From Fimenecus sp045593555 (lineage in GTDB: Bacteria; Bacillota; Clostridia; Oscillospirales; Acutalibacteraceae), in the NCBI GenBank assembly GCA_045593555.1, contig JAZNWU010000027.1:1-64000 (forward strand): a stretch of DNA of 64,000 nt. Direction: 5' to 3'. Below are positions 1-7,804 of this stretch, one piece after another; the stretch's first letter is position 1; every line of letters begins with the position of its first letter. The position numbers and the translations under genes are program-made. The notes under the pieces were generated by a model. That model saw only the letters and a list, made by a program, of their open reading frames with translations. It did no database searches and had not been told where the DNA came from.

Positions 1-119
1 TTGCGGTTTGACATTTCAATATAGCTTGAAGTATAAATCACGCCAAGAGTTCCTACCCATAAAAGAACAAGAACAGACATAATGGCAGCAACAATTTTTC
101 TTCTTGATTTTTTAAACAT
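1..119 (-). CDS. sensor histidine kinase, N-terminal fragment (partial)
   Basis: Only the first 39 or so codons are inside the window; the gene runs off the left edge. The visible residues start MFKKSRRKIVAAIMSVLVLL and continue into a hydrophobic stretch, which fits the cytoplasmic start and first membrane helix of a two-component sensor kinase. The ATG overlaps the stop of the response regulator by 8 bases (GTGATGTTTAA), the usual translationally coupled order regulator then kinase. The kinase call rests on this position; no HisKA or ATPase domain can be seen. Confidence 0.7.
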   Translation of the reverse strand, partial: MFKKSRRKIVAAIMSVLVLLWVGTLGVIYTSSYIEMSNR

Positions 120-795
120 CACCGCACCTCAATTCATAACCGATGCCCCTTACGGCTTTGATTTCGGTTTTTGCTTCCACAAAGGCAAGCTTTTTTCGGG
201 TAAAGGACATATATACTTCAACATTGTTGTATTCGGCATCACTTTCAAAGCCCCATATTTTCATTGCAAGCTGTTCACGGGTAAGAATCTGACCGCTGTT
301 TGCAATTAAGTATTCAAGGATACGGTACTCTTTTTCATTGAGCCGCACACTCTGTCCGGTTACGGTACAAGACAGTGTGAGAGTGTTTGTATCAAGGTTT
401 ATATCTCCGTAGCTAAGCACTCCGTCATTAGAGTTCTGCATTCGTCTGCCGAGAGCACGCAATCGGGCAAGAAGCTCCTTTGTCATAAAAGGCTTTGTGA
501 GATAATCGTCAGCACCGCTGTCAAGCCCCTCGACCTTGTCGTCAAGCTCAGCCTTTGCAGTGAGCATCAGAATAGGGGTAGCTATACCCTTGAAACGAGA
601 TTTTTTAGCTATCTCATAACCATTCATACCGGGAAGCATAACATCAAGAATTATTATGTCATAAATATTGCTTTCAATAGCAGCTAGACCTTCAATACCG
701 TTGTCGTAATGGTCAACATCATATTTTTCAAGACGAAAAATTTCACAAAGAGCTTGTGCCATTCTCTTTTCGTCTTCAATAAGTAAAATTCTCAT
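112..795 (-). CDS. OmpR/PhoB-family response regulator
   Basis: This 227-residue DNA-binding regulator has an N-terminal receiver domain (about residues 1-115) and a C-terminal winged helix (about 130-225). Receiver residues are all visible: acidic pair D8/E9 in LLIEDE, phospho-acceptor D51 in ILDVMLPG, switch T79 in LMLTA and K101 in LTKPF. I chose the ATG at 795, not the longer frame to 816, because GGAGGTG sits 5 bases upstream at 801-807 and MRILLIEDE is the normal family N-terminus. The partial sensor kinase downstream overlaps it and is the probable partner. The signal sensed cannot be told from this window. Confidence 0.93.
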   Translation of the reverse strand: MRILLIEDEKRMAQALCEIFRLEKYDVDHYDNGIEGLAAIESNIYDIIILDVMLPGMNGYEIAKKSRFKGIATPILMLTAKAELDDKVEGLDSGADDYLTKPFMTKELLARLRALGRRMQNSNDGVLSYGDINLDTNTLTLSCTVTGQSVRLNEKEYRILEYLIANSGQILTREQLAMKIWGFESDAEYNNVEVYMSFTRKKLAFVEAKTEIKAVRGIGYELRCGDV

Positions 796-818
796 AGCTA
801 CACCTCCACATCTCATTT

Positions 819-827
819 ATTATATCA
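819..827 (-). promoter_or_regulatory. extended -10 promoter for the two-component system
   Basis: On the minus strand TGATATAAT gives a perfect TATAAT preceded by a TG dinucleotide, about 24 bases before the regulator ATG. No good -35 box is seen at 16-18 bases, so this would be an extended -10 type promoter. Confidence 0.45.
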
Positions 828-852
828 TAAAATATTGAAGTTTGATTGAATA

Positions 853-882
853 AAATAAAAAAGTAGGGAGAAAAATCCCCCT
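853..882 (-). terminator. intrinsic terminator after the TnpV-like gene
   Basis: On the minus strand AGGGGGA and TCTCCCT pair (one G-U) around a TTTT loop, followed by ACTTTTTTATTTT. It lies 11 bases past the TnpV stop and separates the mobile-element pair from the two-component system. Confidence 0.75.
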
Positions 883-892
883 GCAACTAACA

Positions 893-1270
893 CTATGCAC
901 ATATTAAATCTCTGCAAGTAATCTCATTTGCCCTTGCTTCAATATTTTGCATACGGCACACCCATTCCATCTGATTTTCTTCTTTCAGTTGCTCGGTTAC
1001 ACCCTCAGTTGCTTTCATCTGTTCCACAAGACTATCAAACATCTGCTGTGCTTGATTTTCTATCTCTGCACAGTGCTGATATAGTTTACCTTCGGTGAAC
1101 AGAGTGGCAAACAGCACCTTCTTGTGTTTCAGAAGATAATCTTTATGTAACATACCCCATTTGCCGAGCCTTATATTTGCTTCTTCAGGTGGTAATATAA
1201 GGTTAGGTATGTTGAAATCTCCAACCTGTCTGTATGTAATATTTGTATTGTATTTCATAATAGCATTCAT
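893..1270 (-). CDS. TnpV-family transposon-encoded protein
   Basis: A 125-residue protein that resembles the TnpV family found in transposons and conjugative elements of gut Clostridia. Seen: the N-terminal stretch with LGKWGMLHKDYLLKHKK, then KLYQHCAEIENQAQQMF, and QMEWVCRMQNIEARANEI near the end, all typical of TnpV. The biochemical role of this family is not established. The start overlaps the stop of the upstream gene (ATGA), so the two are translated together; a second ATG at 1258 is possible because the AAAGG lies very close to the first. No transposase or recombinase is nearby, so this is probably a relic. Confidence 0.8.
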   Translation of the reverse strand: MNAIMKYNTNITYRQVGDFNIPNLILPPEEANIRLGKWGMLHKDYLLKHKKVLFATLFTEGKLYQHCAEIENQAQQMFDSLVEQMKATEGVTEQLKEENQMEWVCRMQNIEARANEITCRDLICA

Positions 1271-1545
1271 CCTTTCATATTCTTAACAAATGTGTCGTAT
1301 GTAAATTTTGCCCCAAGTCTGAAGCCTGATATAAAGCTGTCGGCATTACTTGTTGTCGAAAATTCGATATAAGCATTGACATAGTTTTGAAATAGCTCCT
1401 TGTCCTCACCGTTCAATCTTGCAGTAAGTTGTTCTTCTTTCTCGGCAAGATTGCCCAATTTCTTCTTGAGCTTGGGTGTTAATTCGGAATTAACTTCTTG
1501 CGGCTCAATGTTGCCATAGTAAAAATCTTCAATGATATTTGACAT
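1267..1545 (-). CDS. small DUF6809-like protein of a mobile-element remnant
   Basis: A 92-residue, mostly helical, charged protein without signal peptide or membrane segment. The pattern with a conserved FYYGNI.P near the start, a central L..L...E..LTARL..E, and SFISGFRLGAKF near the end resembles the DUF6809 family commonly found beside TnpV in Clostridial mobile elements; function unknown. Its stop overlaps the TnpV-like start. The pair seems to be a two-gene remnant between a chromosomal regulator and a secreted esterase. Confidence 0.65.
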   Translation of the reverse strand: MSNIIEDFYYGNIEPQEVNSELTPKLKKKLGNLAEKEEQLTARLNGEDKELFQNYVNAYIEFSTTSNADSFISGFRLGAKFTYDTFVKNMKG

Positions 1546-1633
1546 TATGTATTCCTCCGTATCTGAGGAAATATATTAAAGTACGAAGTATAGAATATGT
1601 ATTGCCGGAGAACTACTTGTGTTATGAACATCC

Positions 1634-1675
1634 GTACCAAAAGCTCAAATCTTTAGGGATTTGAGCTTTTGGTAC
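1634..1675. repeat. perfect 18-bp inverted repeat with 6-base loop
   Basis: The arms GTACCAAAAGCTCAAATC and GATTTGAGCTTTTGGTAC are perfectly complementary around TTTAGG. There is no U-tract on either side, so it is not a standard terminator. It sits in the 358-base gene-free stretch 1546-1903, next to the mobile-element remnant and a second repeat. Confidence 0.8.
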
Positions 1676-1711
1676 TATTAACTATTCACTCTTCACTAAA
1701 AGTAGTTCGAT

Positions 1712-1808
1712 AAATTGTAATTTGTCGGGGAGAATTAATTATCTTGTCTCCCCTGAAAGGGGGAGCCGAGAAAAACATACATTAAACATCCCGACAAACT
1801 CCGATTTG
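1712..1808. repeat. dispersed intergenic repeat, copy A
   Basis: A 97-base element whose ends are imperfect inverted copies: AAATTGTAATTTGTCGGGGA on the left and TCCCGACAAACTCCGATTTG on the right. The ends match those of copy B at 17808-17891, while the interior differs. The rest of the gap 1546-1903 holds the 18-bp palindrome, a string of TTCACTCTTCAC type filler and the promoter of the next gene; no further gene is seen. Confidence 0.6.
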
Positions 1809-1852
1809 TAAATTTTTATTAATATAATAAACATCAGATTTCTATTTGTTTA

Positions 1853-1881
1853 TTGAAATGATGTTTTCCTTATGCTAAAAT
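1853..1881 (+). promoter_or_regulatory. sigma-A promoter of the secreted esterase
   Basis: TTGAAA at 1853-1858 and TAAAAT at 1876-1881 are separated by 17 bases, with an extended TG at 1873-1874. The start codon follows 22 bases later behind AAAGGGGGT. Confidence 0.75.
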
Positions 1882-1903
1882 CAAATAAAAGGGGGTCTAT
1901 ATT

Positions 1904-2866
1904 ATGAAAAAGTTTTTATCAGTAATTTTATCTTTTATTATGTTTATATGTGCTTTGTCAATTCCAACATTTGCTTGTTCTGTCAAAGATGATGACTATG
2001 ATGACATCCTTGAAATTTTACAAGAACAATTCATTTTTGGACAAGGACCTGAAACCAATGGTTACACTATTGATTACCGATATTTTTCGCCTGCCACAGA
2101 AAACGATAGCACAAAATATCCTGTTGTAATCTGGCTTCATGGTATGGGTGACGGTGCGACAGAAGGAAAACAAGCAAAAGCAAGTGACATTGCATTCTGG
2201 ACATCTGATGAATTCCAATCTCGTTTTAAAGAAAGTGGCGGTGCGTTTATTTTTGCACCTCGTTCGCTTGAGGAAAAAAACCTTTACTGGCCGGACAGCC
2301 TGATTTATCCTTTGCGTGCAACTATTGACGATTTTATTGCTAAAAATAAAGATAATATAGATTTAAGTCGTATTTATATCGGTGGCTATTCAATGGGTGG
2401 AAAAATGACTTTAAAAATGGCTGTAGCATATCCCGACATGTTTGCTGCTATTTTCCCAATATGTCCTGCATGGACACCGGCAACTAAATATACCGAACTA
2501 ATTTCAGATATTCCTGTATGGCTGACAAGTGGTGTTCTTGACCCACTTGTGAATTATTTCTTCTCTGTACGCAAAACATGGCAAAACATTGTTTCAACAA
2601 ACAATTCATCTGCCGACTGTCGTTTTTCTTCACTCTTGTTTGTAAGATATCCAAGTGGAAATCCTACATCAAGCTCACATCACTCCTGGTTTGCTGTAAA
2701 TCACGATATGTTCAGTTCTGATAACGGTAAATATCCTTTTATGCAGACTGTAAATGGTTTAGGGCAGAAGGTCACCCTCACCTATCCTGATGGTATGATT
2801 TCCTGGTTATCCGGATTCTCAAGTGATTATGATGGTTCACCGGCAACAGACAGTGGAAATTTATAA
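1904..2866 (+). CDS. secreted alpha/beta-hydrolase (esterase/PHB-depolymerase-like)
   Basis: A 320-residue exported hydrolase. Residues 1-24 form a signal peptide (lysines, hydrophobic core, cleavage near TFA-CS). The alpha/beta fold shows an oxyanion strand VVIWLHGMGDG (about 74-84), nucleophile elbow GYSMGG with S163, probable acid D213 in GVLDPLV and probable base H259 or H260 in SSHHSWF. Such enzymes cleave carboxylic esters, for example feruloyl or acetyl groups on plant polysaccharides; the actual substrate is unknown. Six cysteines in total suggest possible disulfides. It is a single-gene unit with its own promoter and terminator. Confidence 0.82.
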   Translation: MKKFLSVILSFIMFICALSIPTFACSVKDDDYDDILEILQEQFIFGQGPETNGYTIDYRYFSPATENDSTKYPVVIWLHGMGDGATEGKQAKASDIAFWTSDEFQSRFKESGGAFIFAPRSLEEKNLYWPDSLIYPLRATIDDFIAKNKDNIDLSRIYIGGYSMGGKMTLKMAVAYPDMFAAIFPICPAWTPATKYTELISDIPVWLTSGVLDPLVNYFFSVRKTWQNIVSTNNSSADCRFSSLLFVRYPSGNPTSSSHHSWFAVNHDMFSSDNGKYPFMQTVNGLGQKVTLTYPDGMISWLSGFSSDYDGSPATDSGNL

Positions 2867-2892
2867 GTAATTTCAATTAACCGACCAATTGT

Positions 2893-2926
2893 AAGGAGTT
2901 CACACAAAAGTGGACTCCTTATTTTT
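2893..2926 (+). terminator. intrinsic terminator after the esterase
   Basis: AAGGAGTTCAC and GTGGACTCCTT form an 11-bp stem with one G-U pair, followed by ATTTTT. Confidence 0.85.
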
Positions 2927-2943
2927 ACTAAGTAATTATTTAC

Positions 2944-2972
2944 TTGACTATTTTCCTTGTCAATAATATAAT
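2944..2972 (+). promoter_or_regulatory. sigma-A promoter of the nucleotidyltransferase gene
   Basis: TTGACT at 2944-2949 and TATAAT at 2967-2972 with a 17-base spacer; an AAGGAGGTG ribosome site precedes the ATG at 3010. Confidence 0.8.
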
Positions 2973-3009
2973 TATAATGGTTTTGAATATGTATAAGGAG
3001 GTGTTTTGA

Positions 3010-4185
3010 ATGGAAAAGTTACATAGAAATCTTTTGTCGATTATAAAATCAGCGCTTACCGGTGAAGCAGTTGCTATTGATGACGATTTAGATTATAAAC
3101 AGCTATTTGCTTTGAGTAAAATTCACCACATCACTCCACTTATTTTTGATGGTATATATAAAGCAAAGGGTAATTTTGATGGTATAGAACAATACAGAAA
3201 CTACACATTTCAGTTAATCGGTCGTGACCAGAATCAATTATATTACCTGAAAAAATTAGAGTCGTTATTTTCTGATAATGGTATAGATTATATGCTTTTA
3301 AAAGGCTCTTCTATAAAGAAATATTATCCTTCTTCAGAATTCAGAATAATGGGCGATATTGATGTTTTAATTAAAGAATCACAATACAAAAACATCAAGC
3401 CTTTACTTACTCAAATTGGATTCACAGAAAGAGTTGAATCGGACCATGAATTAATCTGGACAAACAACAGTAAAGTCATTATAGAACTTCACAAACGACT
3501 TATCCCCTCTTACAACGATGATTATTACTCATATTATATAAATCCATGGGAAAAGGCAGTATATCAAAGTAATCATTCCTTTTCTATGTCAAAAGAAGAC
3601 GAGTATATATACATATTCACTCATCTGACTAAACATTACCGTGATGGTGGAATTGGGTTAAGACACCTTATTGATATTTGGTTTTTTGACCTTAAGCACT
3701 CCCTCTTAAACAAGACATATATCAACAAAGAACTTGAGAAGTTAGGGTTGCTCACATTCCACAATAATATTATAGATACTCTTGATGTTTGGTTTAACGG
3801 TAAAGAAGAAACAGAATTGACAAATTATATTACCAAAAGAATTATTGAAAGTGGTGCTTTTGGATTAAAAGAATGGCACGATATTGCAAATGCAGCACGT
3901 GCAACAGCAAGAACTGATTCTGCTTCTTCTGCTAAAACAAAAACTATTTTGCGACTTATCTTCTTACCAATGGAAGATATGAAGAAAAAATTTCCTATAT
4001 TGGAAAAACTACCAATTCTTTTGCCAATTCTCTGGATTATAAGATGGATTAATGCAATTTTCAACAAAAGAAAATCCATTACTGCAGAAGCAAATAAGTT
4101 GAATTATATAGATGACCAGATTGTTGACGGATATAACAAGGAGCTTGAAAAGGTTGGCTTGAAATTTGACTTGAAAAAGAAATAG
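3010..4185 (+). CDS. nucleotidyltransferase-family protein (NTP_transf_5 type)
   Basis: A 391-residue soluble protein of the uncharacterised nucleotidyltransferase family. Seen: YMLLKGSS (K98-G99-S100) followed by the acidic pair GDIDVL (D116, D118), the metal-binding core of the polymerase-beta-like fold, then a long helical C-terminal half with HLTKHYRDGGIGLRHLIDIW. Members of this family often occur in RiPP clusters together with HPr-kinase-like and PqqD-like proteins. Both of those occur in this window, but about 28 kb away at 31.7-32.7 kb, so a link is only a guess. Here the gene stands alone between its own promoter and a terminator. Substrate unknown. Confidence 0.75.
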   Translation: MEKLHRNLLSIIKSALTGEAVAIDDDLDYKQLFALSKIHHITPLIFDGIYKAKGNFDGIEQYRNYTFQLIGRDQNQLYYLKKLESLFSDNGIDYMLLKGSSIKKYYPSSEFRIMGDIDVLIKESQYKNIKPLLTQIGFTERVESDHELIWTNNSKVIIELHKRLIPSYNDDYYSYYINPWEKAVYQSNHSFSMSKEDEYIYIFTHLTKHYRDGGIGLRHLIDIWFFDLKHSLLNKTYINKELEKLGLLTFHNNIIDTLDVWFNGKEETELTNYITKRIIESGAFGLKEWHDIANAARATARTDSASSAKTKTILRLIFLPMEDMKKKFPILEKLPILLPILWIIRWINAIFNKRKSITAEANKLNYIDDQIVDGYNKELEKVGLKFDLKKK

Positions 4186-4216
4186 GAACCAAACCTTGTT
4201 GTTTCATAATAAGAAA

Positions 4217-4251
4217 AACTCGCAGGATTTTAATCTTGCGAGTTCTTTTTT
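4217..4251. terminator. bidirectional terminator between convergent genes
   Basis: AACTCGCAGGAT and ATCTTGCGAGTT pair with one G-U, followed by CTTTTTT on the plus strand and preceded by AAAAA, so it can serve both the nucleotidyltransferase and the convergent phosphoesterase. Confidence 0.85.
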
Positions 4252-4939
4252 ATATCTTTTCACCTGTTATTGCATTTACAACATCTTTAAATATTGCACG
4301 ATGAGTTATTGAAATATACTTATCAAGATGTAACGAACCGAAATACCATTTTCTGAACTTGCAATTCTGCGAAAGCTCTTCAAAATATGCATTCAATGCA
4401 CTTACACGAAATTCTGACGGGTCATTAAGATTTAAAAAATTCTTAACCTTAAGTGGTGGCTCATGTGTCACGATAATATCAATATCATATCCTGCAAATT
4501 CTAAATTTTCTGCACCTTCGAGCAATTCTTCTTGTGTTGGATGCTCATCTTTTGACCAGGCATTTACATCACGACGAATATCGATATCAGAACTTTCTCC
4601 ACCACCCATTGTGAAGATTTTTCTTCCTTCAATTTCATACACCTGACCACGCATAAGATGATAAAGATTCCCGTGAATTTTATGAACTTTGCCACCATTC
4701 CATTGGCTAATTTCATAGTTATTGAGCAAATCAAAGTTTTCGTGAGTACCATCAATAAAACAAATGTTATATTTTCTTTTTCCCAAAGCCATAATATAAT
4801 TCTGCTCTGCCGTGCTGTTGTCCCACAAAAATCCGAAATCTCCACAAATAATAAGAGTATCTCCCTCTTTAAGATTTCGAAGTTTTAACCAGGACAACCT
4901 TTTTCGGTCACCATGAATATCCCCTGTAATATATATCAT
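4250..4939 (-). CDS. calcineurin-like metallophosphoesterase
   Basis: A 229-residue cytosolic phosphoesterase. All blocks of the two-metal site are visible: GDIHG (D7, H9), GDFGF (D34), GTHENFD (H66, a variant of the usual GNHE block), VTHEPP, and a final SLHLD in place of the common GHTH. The family hydrolyses phosphomonoesters, phosphodiesters or nucleotides; the substrate cannot be deduced. It is transcribed alone, away from the carboxypeptidase operon, with AAAGGAA before its ATG. Confidence 0.85.
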   Translation of the reverse strand: MIYITGDIHGDRKRLSWLKLRNLKEGDTLIICGDFGFLWDNSTAEQNYIMALGKRKYNICFIDGTHENFDLLNNYEISQWNGGKVHKIHGNLYHLMRGQVYEIEGRKIFTMGGGESSDIDIRRDVNAWSKDEHPTQEELLEGAENLEFAGYDIDIIVTHEPPLKVKNFLNLNDPSEFRVSALNAYFEELSQNCKFRKWYFGSLHLDKYISITHRAIFKDVVNAITGEKI

Positions 4940-4977
4940 TTTTGTCGTTCCTTTATAAAAAATTTACTTTTTACTTA

Positions 4978-5006
4978 TTGGATATTGAGTCTGTTTGTGT
5001 TATACT
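4978..5006 (+). promoter_or_regulatory. sigma-A promoter of the carboxypeptidase operon
   Basis: TTGGAT at 4978-4983 and TATACT at 5001-5006 with a 17-base spacer, 42 bases before the GTG start at 5049. Confidence 0.75.
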
Positions 5007-5048
5007 CTATTATATACAATTATAAGTTTTTTTCAAGTAGGTGATTTC

Positions 5049-6386
5049 GTGAAGAAATTTTTATCCATATTATTAATTATCGTTATTTTAATATGTTCAT
5101 TTCCTGTTTGTGCAAGTGCATCATTCAATTCTTTATTAGAAACCGAGTCAGAGATTGTATTACTTGTTAATACAGACAGTGAAACAGTTATTTTTGATAA
5201 AAATGCGGACAAGCGTTCAGCTCCTGCATCTCTTACGAAAATTGTTACATGTATGCTTGTGCTTGAAAATTGTCCTGATTTATCAGTTCAAATTGCTTGT
5301 AAACGAGAATGTCTTGACGGTCTTTATGCACAAAACGCCGCAACTGCAGGTATTGTTACAGGCGAATCACTCTCAATTAAGAACTTACTTTATTGTCTGA
5401 TGCTTCCTTCAGCCGCTGATGCTGCAAATATTCTTGCAGATTATGTTGGTGGCAGTATTGATAACTTTGTTGTTATGATGAATGACTTTGTGGCAAAATT
5501 AGGTTGTAAAAACACAAAATTTGTGAATCCTCACGGTCTTGACAGTAACCCTAACGGATACACAACTGCAAATGACCTTTACAAAATCACGAAATATGCT
5601 TTGCAGAATTCAACATTCAAACAAATCACAAGCACAACAAGATATGATATTGAACCTACTGAAAAATATCCATACACAAGATATCTTCATAATACAAATA
5701 AGATGATGAATCCGGGTATTCCTGACTATTATCATAAGTCTGTATCGGGTGTTAAAACAGGTACAACCGAAAAAGCAGGTCGATGTGTTATCACAACTGC
5801 ATCACAAGACGGCTACAACTATATGTTAATTGTTATGGGTGCACCTCAATACGATATTGACAATGACAATGTAGAAGAAAATGTTGCTTTTACTGAAAGT
5901 AAGAAAATTTATAACTGGGCATTCGATAATATTGAACTTACTAAAATCACAAACACAACTGATGTGGTAACGGTTGTTGATGTAAAATACAACAGCAAAA
6001 CCGACCACTTAAGACTTCTTCCTGCAGAAGAGCTTTCTGCTCTTGTACCATTAGGCACAGAATCAGGCAGTCTTATAATTCGTCCTATTGAAACCGAAAC
6101 CCCCAAAGAAATAAAAGCACCTGTCAAAAAAGGTGATGTGATTGGAAAAGCTGAAATTCTTTATGGAGAAAATGTTGTAGCAACTGTTGACCTGGTCGCA
6201 GCAGAGGATGTTGACCTTAATATTTTCTTGCTTATATTTGGCGTTATAAAAGACATTTTCTCAACTACCGTTTTCAAAATTTTATTTGCAATCGTTGCAG
6301 TTTTGCTTATAATTTATATTCTTCTTATTATCCGTAAAAACCGAATTAAAGCAAAAAGAAATAAAATAAGAATGATAAAGGGCTGA
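5049..6386 (+). CDS. D-alanyl-D-alanine carboxypeptidase (PBP5/DacF type)
   Basis: A membrane-anchored penicillin-binding protein of 445 residues that trims the terminal D-alanine of peptidoglycan stem peptides. I start it at GTG 5049 after GTAGGTG; this gives a clean signal peptide (KKFLSILL..., cleavage near CASA). Catalytic SLTK is at 61-64 and KTG at 236-238. The second motif reads SAA at 121-123, where the family usually has S-x-N. A membrane helix at about 395-420 followed by a lysine/arginine tail anchors the C-terminus. It heads an operon with two glycosyltransferase-system genes and a serine hydrolase. Confidence 0.9.
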   Translation: MKKFLSILLIIVILICSFPVCASASFNSLLETESEIVLLVNTDSETVIFDKNADKRSAPASLTKIVTCMLVLENCPDLSVQIACKRECLDGLYAQNAATAGIVTGESLSIKNLLYCLMLPSAADAANILADYVGGSIDNFVVMMNDFVAKLGCKNTKFVNPHGLDSNPNGYTTANDLYKITKYALQNSTFKQITSTTRYDIEPTEKYPYTRYLHNTNKMMNPGIPDYYHKSVSGVKTGTTEKAGRCVITTASQDGYNYMLIVMGAPQYDIDNDNVEENVAFTESKKIYNWAFDNIELTKITNTTDVVTVVDVKYNSKTDHLRLLPAEELSALVPLGTESGSLIIRPIETETPKEIKAPVKKGDVIGKAEILYGENVVATVDLVAAEDVDLNIFLLIFGVIKDIFSTTVFKILFAIVAVLLIIYILLIIRKNRIKAKRNKIRMIKG

Positions 6387-6395
6387 TAATAAACT

Positions 6396-7370
6396 ATGAA
6401 ACTTTCTTTAATCATTCCTTGCTATAATGAGCAGGATAATATTTTACCATTTTTCAAAGAAACCGTCAGTGCATTTCAGGAAATGCCAAAAGCAATTAAT
6501 ACATTTGAAATGATTTTTGTGAATGACGGTAGCAATGACCTTACATCTCAGAATCTTAAAGAATTATATACATCATATTCATCAGTCGTTTCTGTTGTAG
6601 AATTTTCACGAAACTTTGGCAAAGAAGCTGCCATGCTTGCAGGTCTTCGCCATGCAAACGGAGATTTCATCACAATTATTGATGCTGATTTACAACAAAG
6701 ACCTGAAATTGTTGTAAAAATGGTTGAACATCTTTTGGAAGATGAAAATTGTGATATGGTTGCAGCGTATCAGGACGAGAGAATTGAAGGCAGATTTATG
6801 TCATTTATGAAAAAGGGTTTCTATAAATGTATAAATGTTGCAAGTGATACGGAGTTTTTCCAAGGTGCAAGTGATTTCAGAACATTCAGAAAGAGAGTTG
6901 CTGAAGCTATTTTGTCATTACCTGAATATTATCGTTTTTCAAAAGGCATCTTCTCCTGGATAGGCTTCAACACATACTATATGCCATACATGGCAGAAGA
7001 AAGACATTCAGGAACAACAAAATGGTCTTTCTTCAAGTCTTTAAAATATGCTATTGAAGGTATCATAGCATTTACAACATTACCACTGAAAATTGCAACA
7101 GGTGTAGGTGTTTTTACCTTTATGGCATCAATCCTCTATATGTTTATTGTTATTATTCAGAAACTATTCTTTGGTGTTGATGTGCCGGGATATGCAACTA
7201 TCGTTGTTCTTATCCTTTTCCTCGGTGGATTACAACTTCTGCTTTTAGGTATTGTTGGCGAATATCTTGCAAGAACATATATTCAAAGTAAAAATAGACC
7301 TATTTATATAGAAAAAGAAGTCTTAAAAGCAAAATCAAAGTCATTTAACGAGGATTATGACAATGAATAA
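6396..7370 (+). CDS. GT2 glycosyltransferase, GtrB/dolichyl-phosphate-sugar synthase type
   Basis: A 324-residue enzyme that would transfer a sugar from a nucleotide sugar to undecaprenyl phosphate at the inner face of the membrane. Seen: the N-terminal GT-A fold with SLIIPCYNE, NDGS and catalytic DADLQ (D96, D98), the EFSRNFGKEAAM block typical of the DPM/GtrB group, and two C-terminal membrane helices (about 228-258 and 264-292) ending in VGEYLARTYIQSK. The next gene encodes the matching GtrA flippase, with an 8-base overlap, so lipid-linked sugar would be made and flipped for teichoic acid or surface-glycan decoration. Confidence 0.9.
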   Translation: MKLSLIIPCYNEQDNILPFFKETVSAFQEMPKAINTFEMIFVNDGSNDLTSQNLKELYTSYSSVVSVVEFSRNFGKEAAMLAGLRHANGDFITIIDADLQQRPEIVVKMVEHLLEDENCDMVAAYQDERIEGRFMSFMKKGFYKCINVASDTEFFQGASDFRTFRKRVAEAILSLPEYYRFSKGIFSWIGFNTYYMPYMAEERHSGTTKWSFFKSLKYAIEGIIAFTTLPLKIATGVGVFTFMASILYMFIVIIQKLFFGVDVPGYATIVVLILFLGGLQLLLLGIVGEYLARTYIQSKNRPIYIEKEVLKAKSKSFNEDYDNE

Positions 7371-7791
7371 AATTTTAGCTTTATACAATAAGCACAAGGA
7401 AATCATAAACTACCTTGTTGTCGGTGGACTCACTACTGCTGTTAGCATGGTATTATTTTATGGTAGCACATGGATATTCCTTGACGGTAACGATGCATTT
7501 GAGCTTCAGATTGCAAATGTCCTTTCGTGGGTAGGTGCTGTACTCTTTTCATACTTTGCAAACAGAATTTTCGTCTTTGAAAGTAAAAACCCAAACATTA
7601 TAAAAGAATTAACTGCTTTTGTTTCTTCAAGAGTGTTAACTTTACTTCTTGATATGGGTACAATGTTTGTACTTTCAACTCTTTTACAATTGAATTATAA
7701 TATATCAAAAATTGTTGCTATGGTGTTAGTCACAGTGGGGAATTATGTGATAAGCAAAGTTTTTGTTTTTAAGAAAAAGGATAAAAAATAA
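7363..7791 (+). CDS. GtrA-family polyprenyl-phosphate-sugar flippase
   Basis: A small protein of 142 residues with four membrane helices typical of GtrA/DPMS: NYLVVGGLTTAVSMVLFYG, then ANVLSWVGAVLFSYFANRIFVF, a third around LTLLLDMGTMFVLSTLL and a fourth ending NYVISKVFVFKKK. It likely moves the undecaprenyl-linked sugar made by the preceding GT2 enzyme across the membrane. I prefer the ATG at 7363 to that at 7357, because GAGG at 7350-7353 is 9 bases from it; the overlap with the GT2 gene is 8 bases. Confidence 0.88.
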   Translation: MNKILALYNKHKEIINYLVVGGLTTAVSMVLFYGSTWIFLDGNDAFELQIANVLSWVGAVLFSYFANRIFVFESKNPNIIKELTAFVSSRVLTLLLDMGTMFVLSTLLQLNYNISKIVAMVLVTVGNYVISKVFVFKKKDKK

Positions 7792-7804
7792 AGGGGGATT
7801 TCAA

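Noticed and set aside
112..816. Longer start for the response regulator at 816
   Set aside because: The ribosome site GGAGGTG lies within that extension and the family normally begins at MRILLIEDE.
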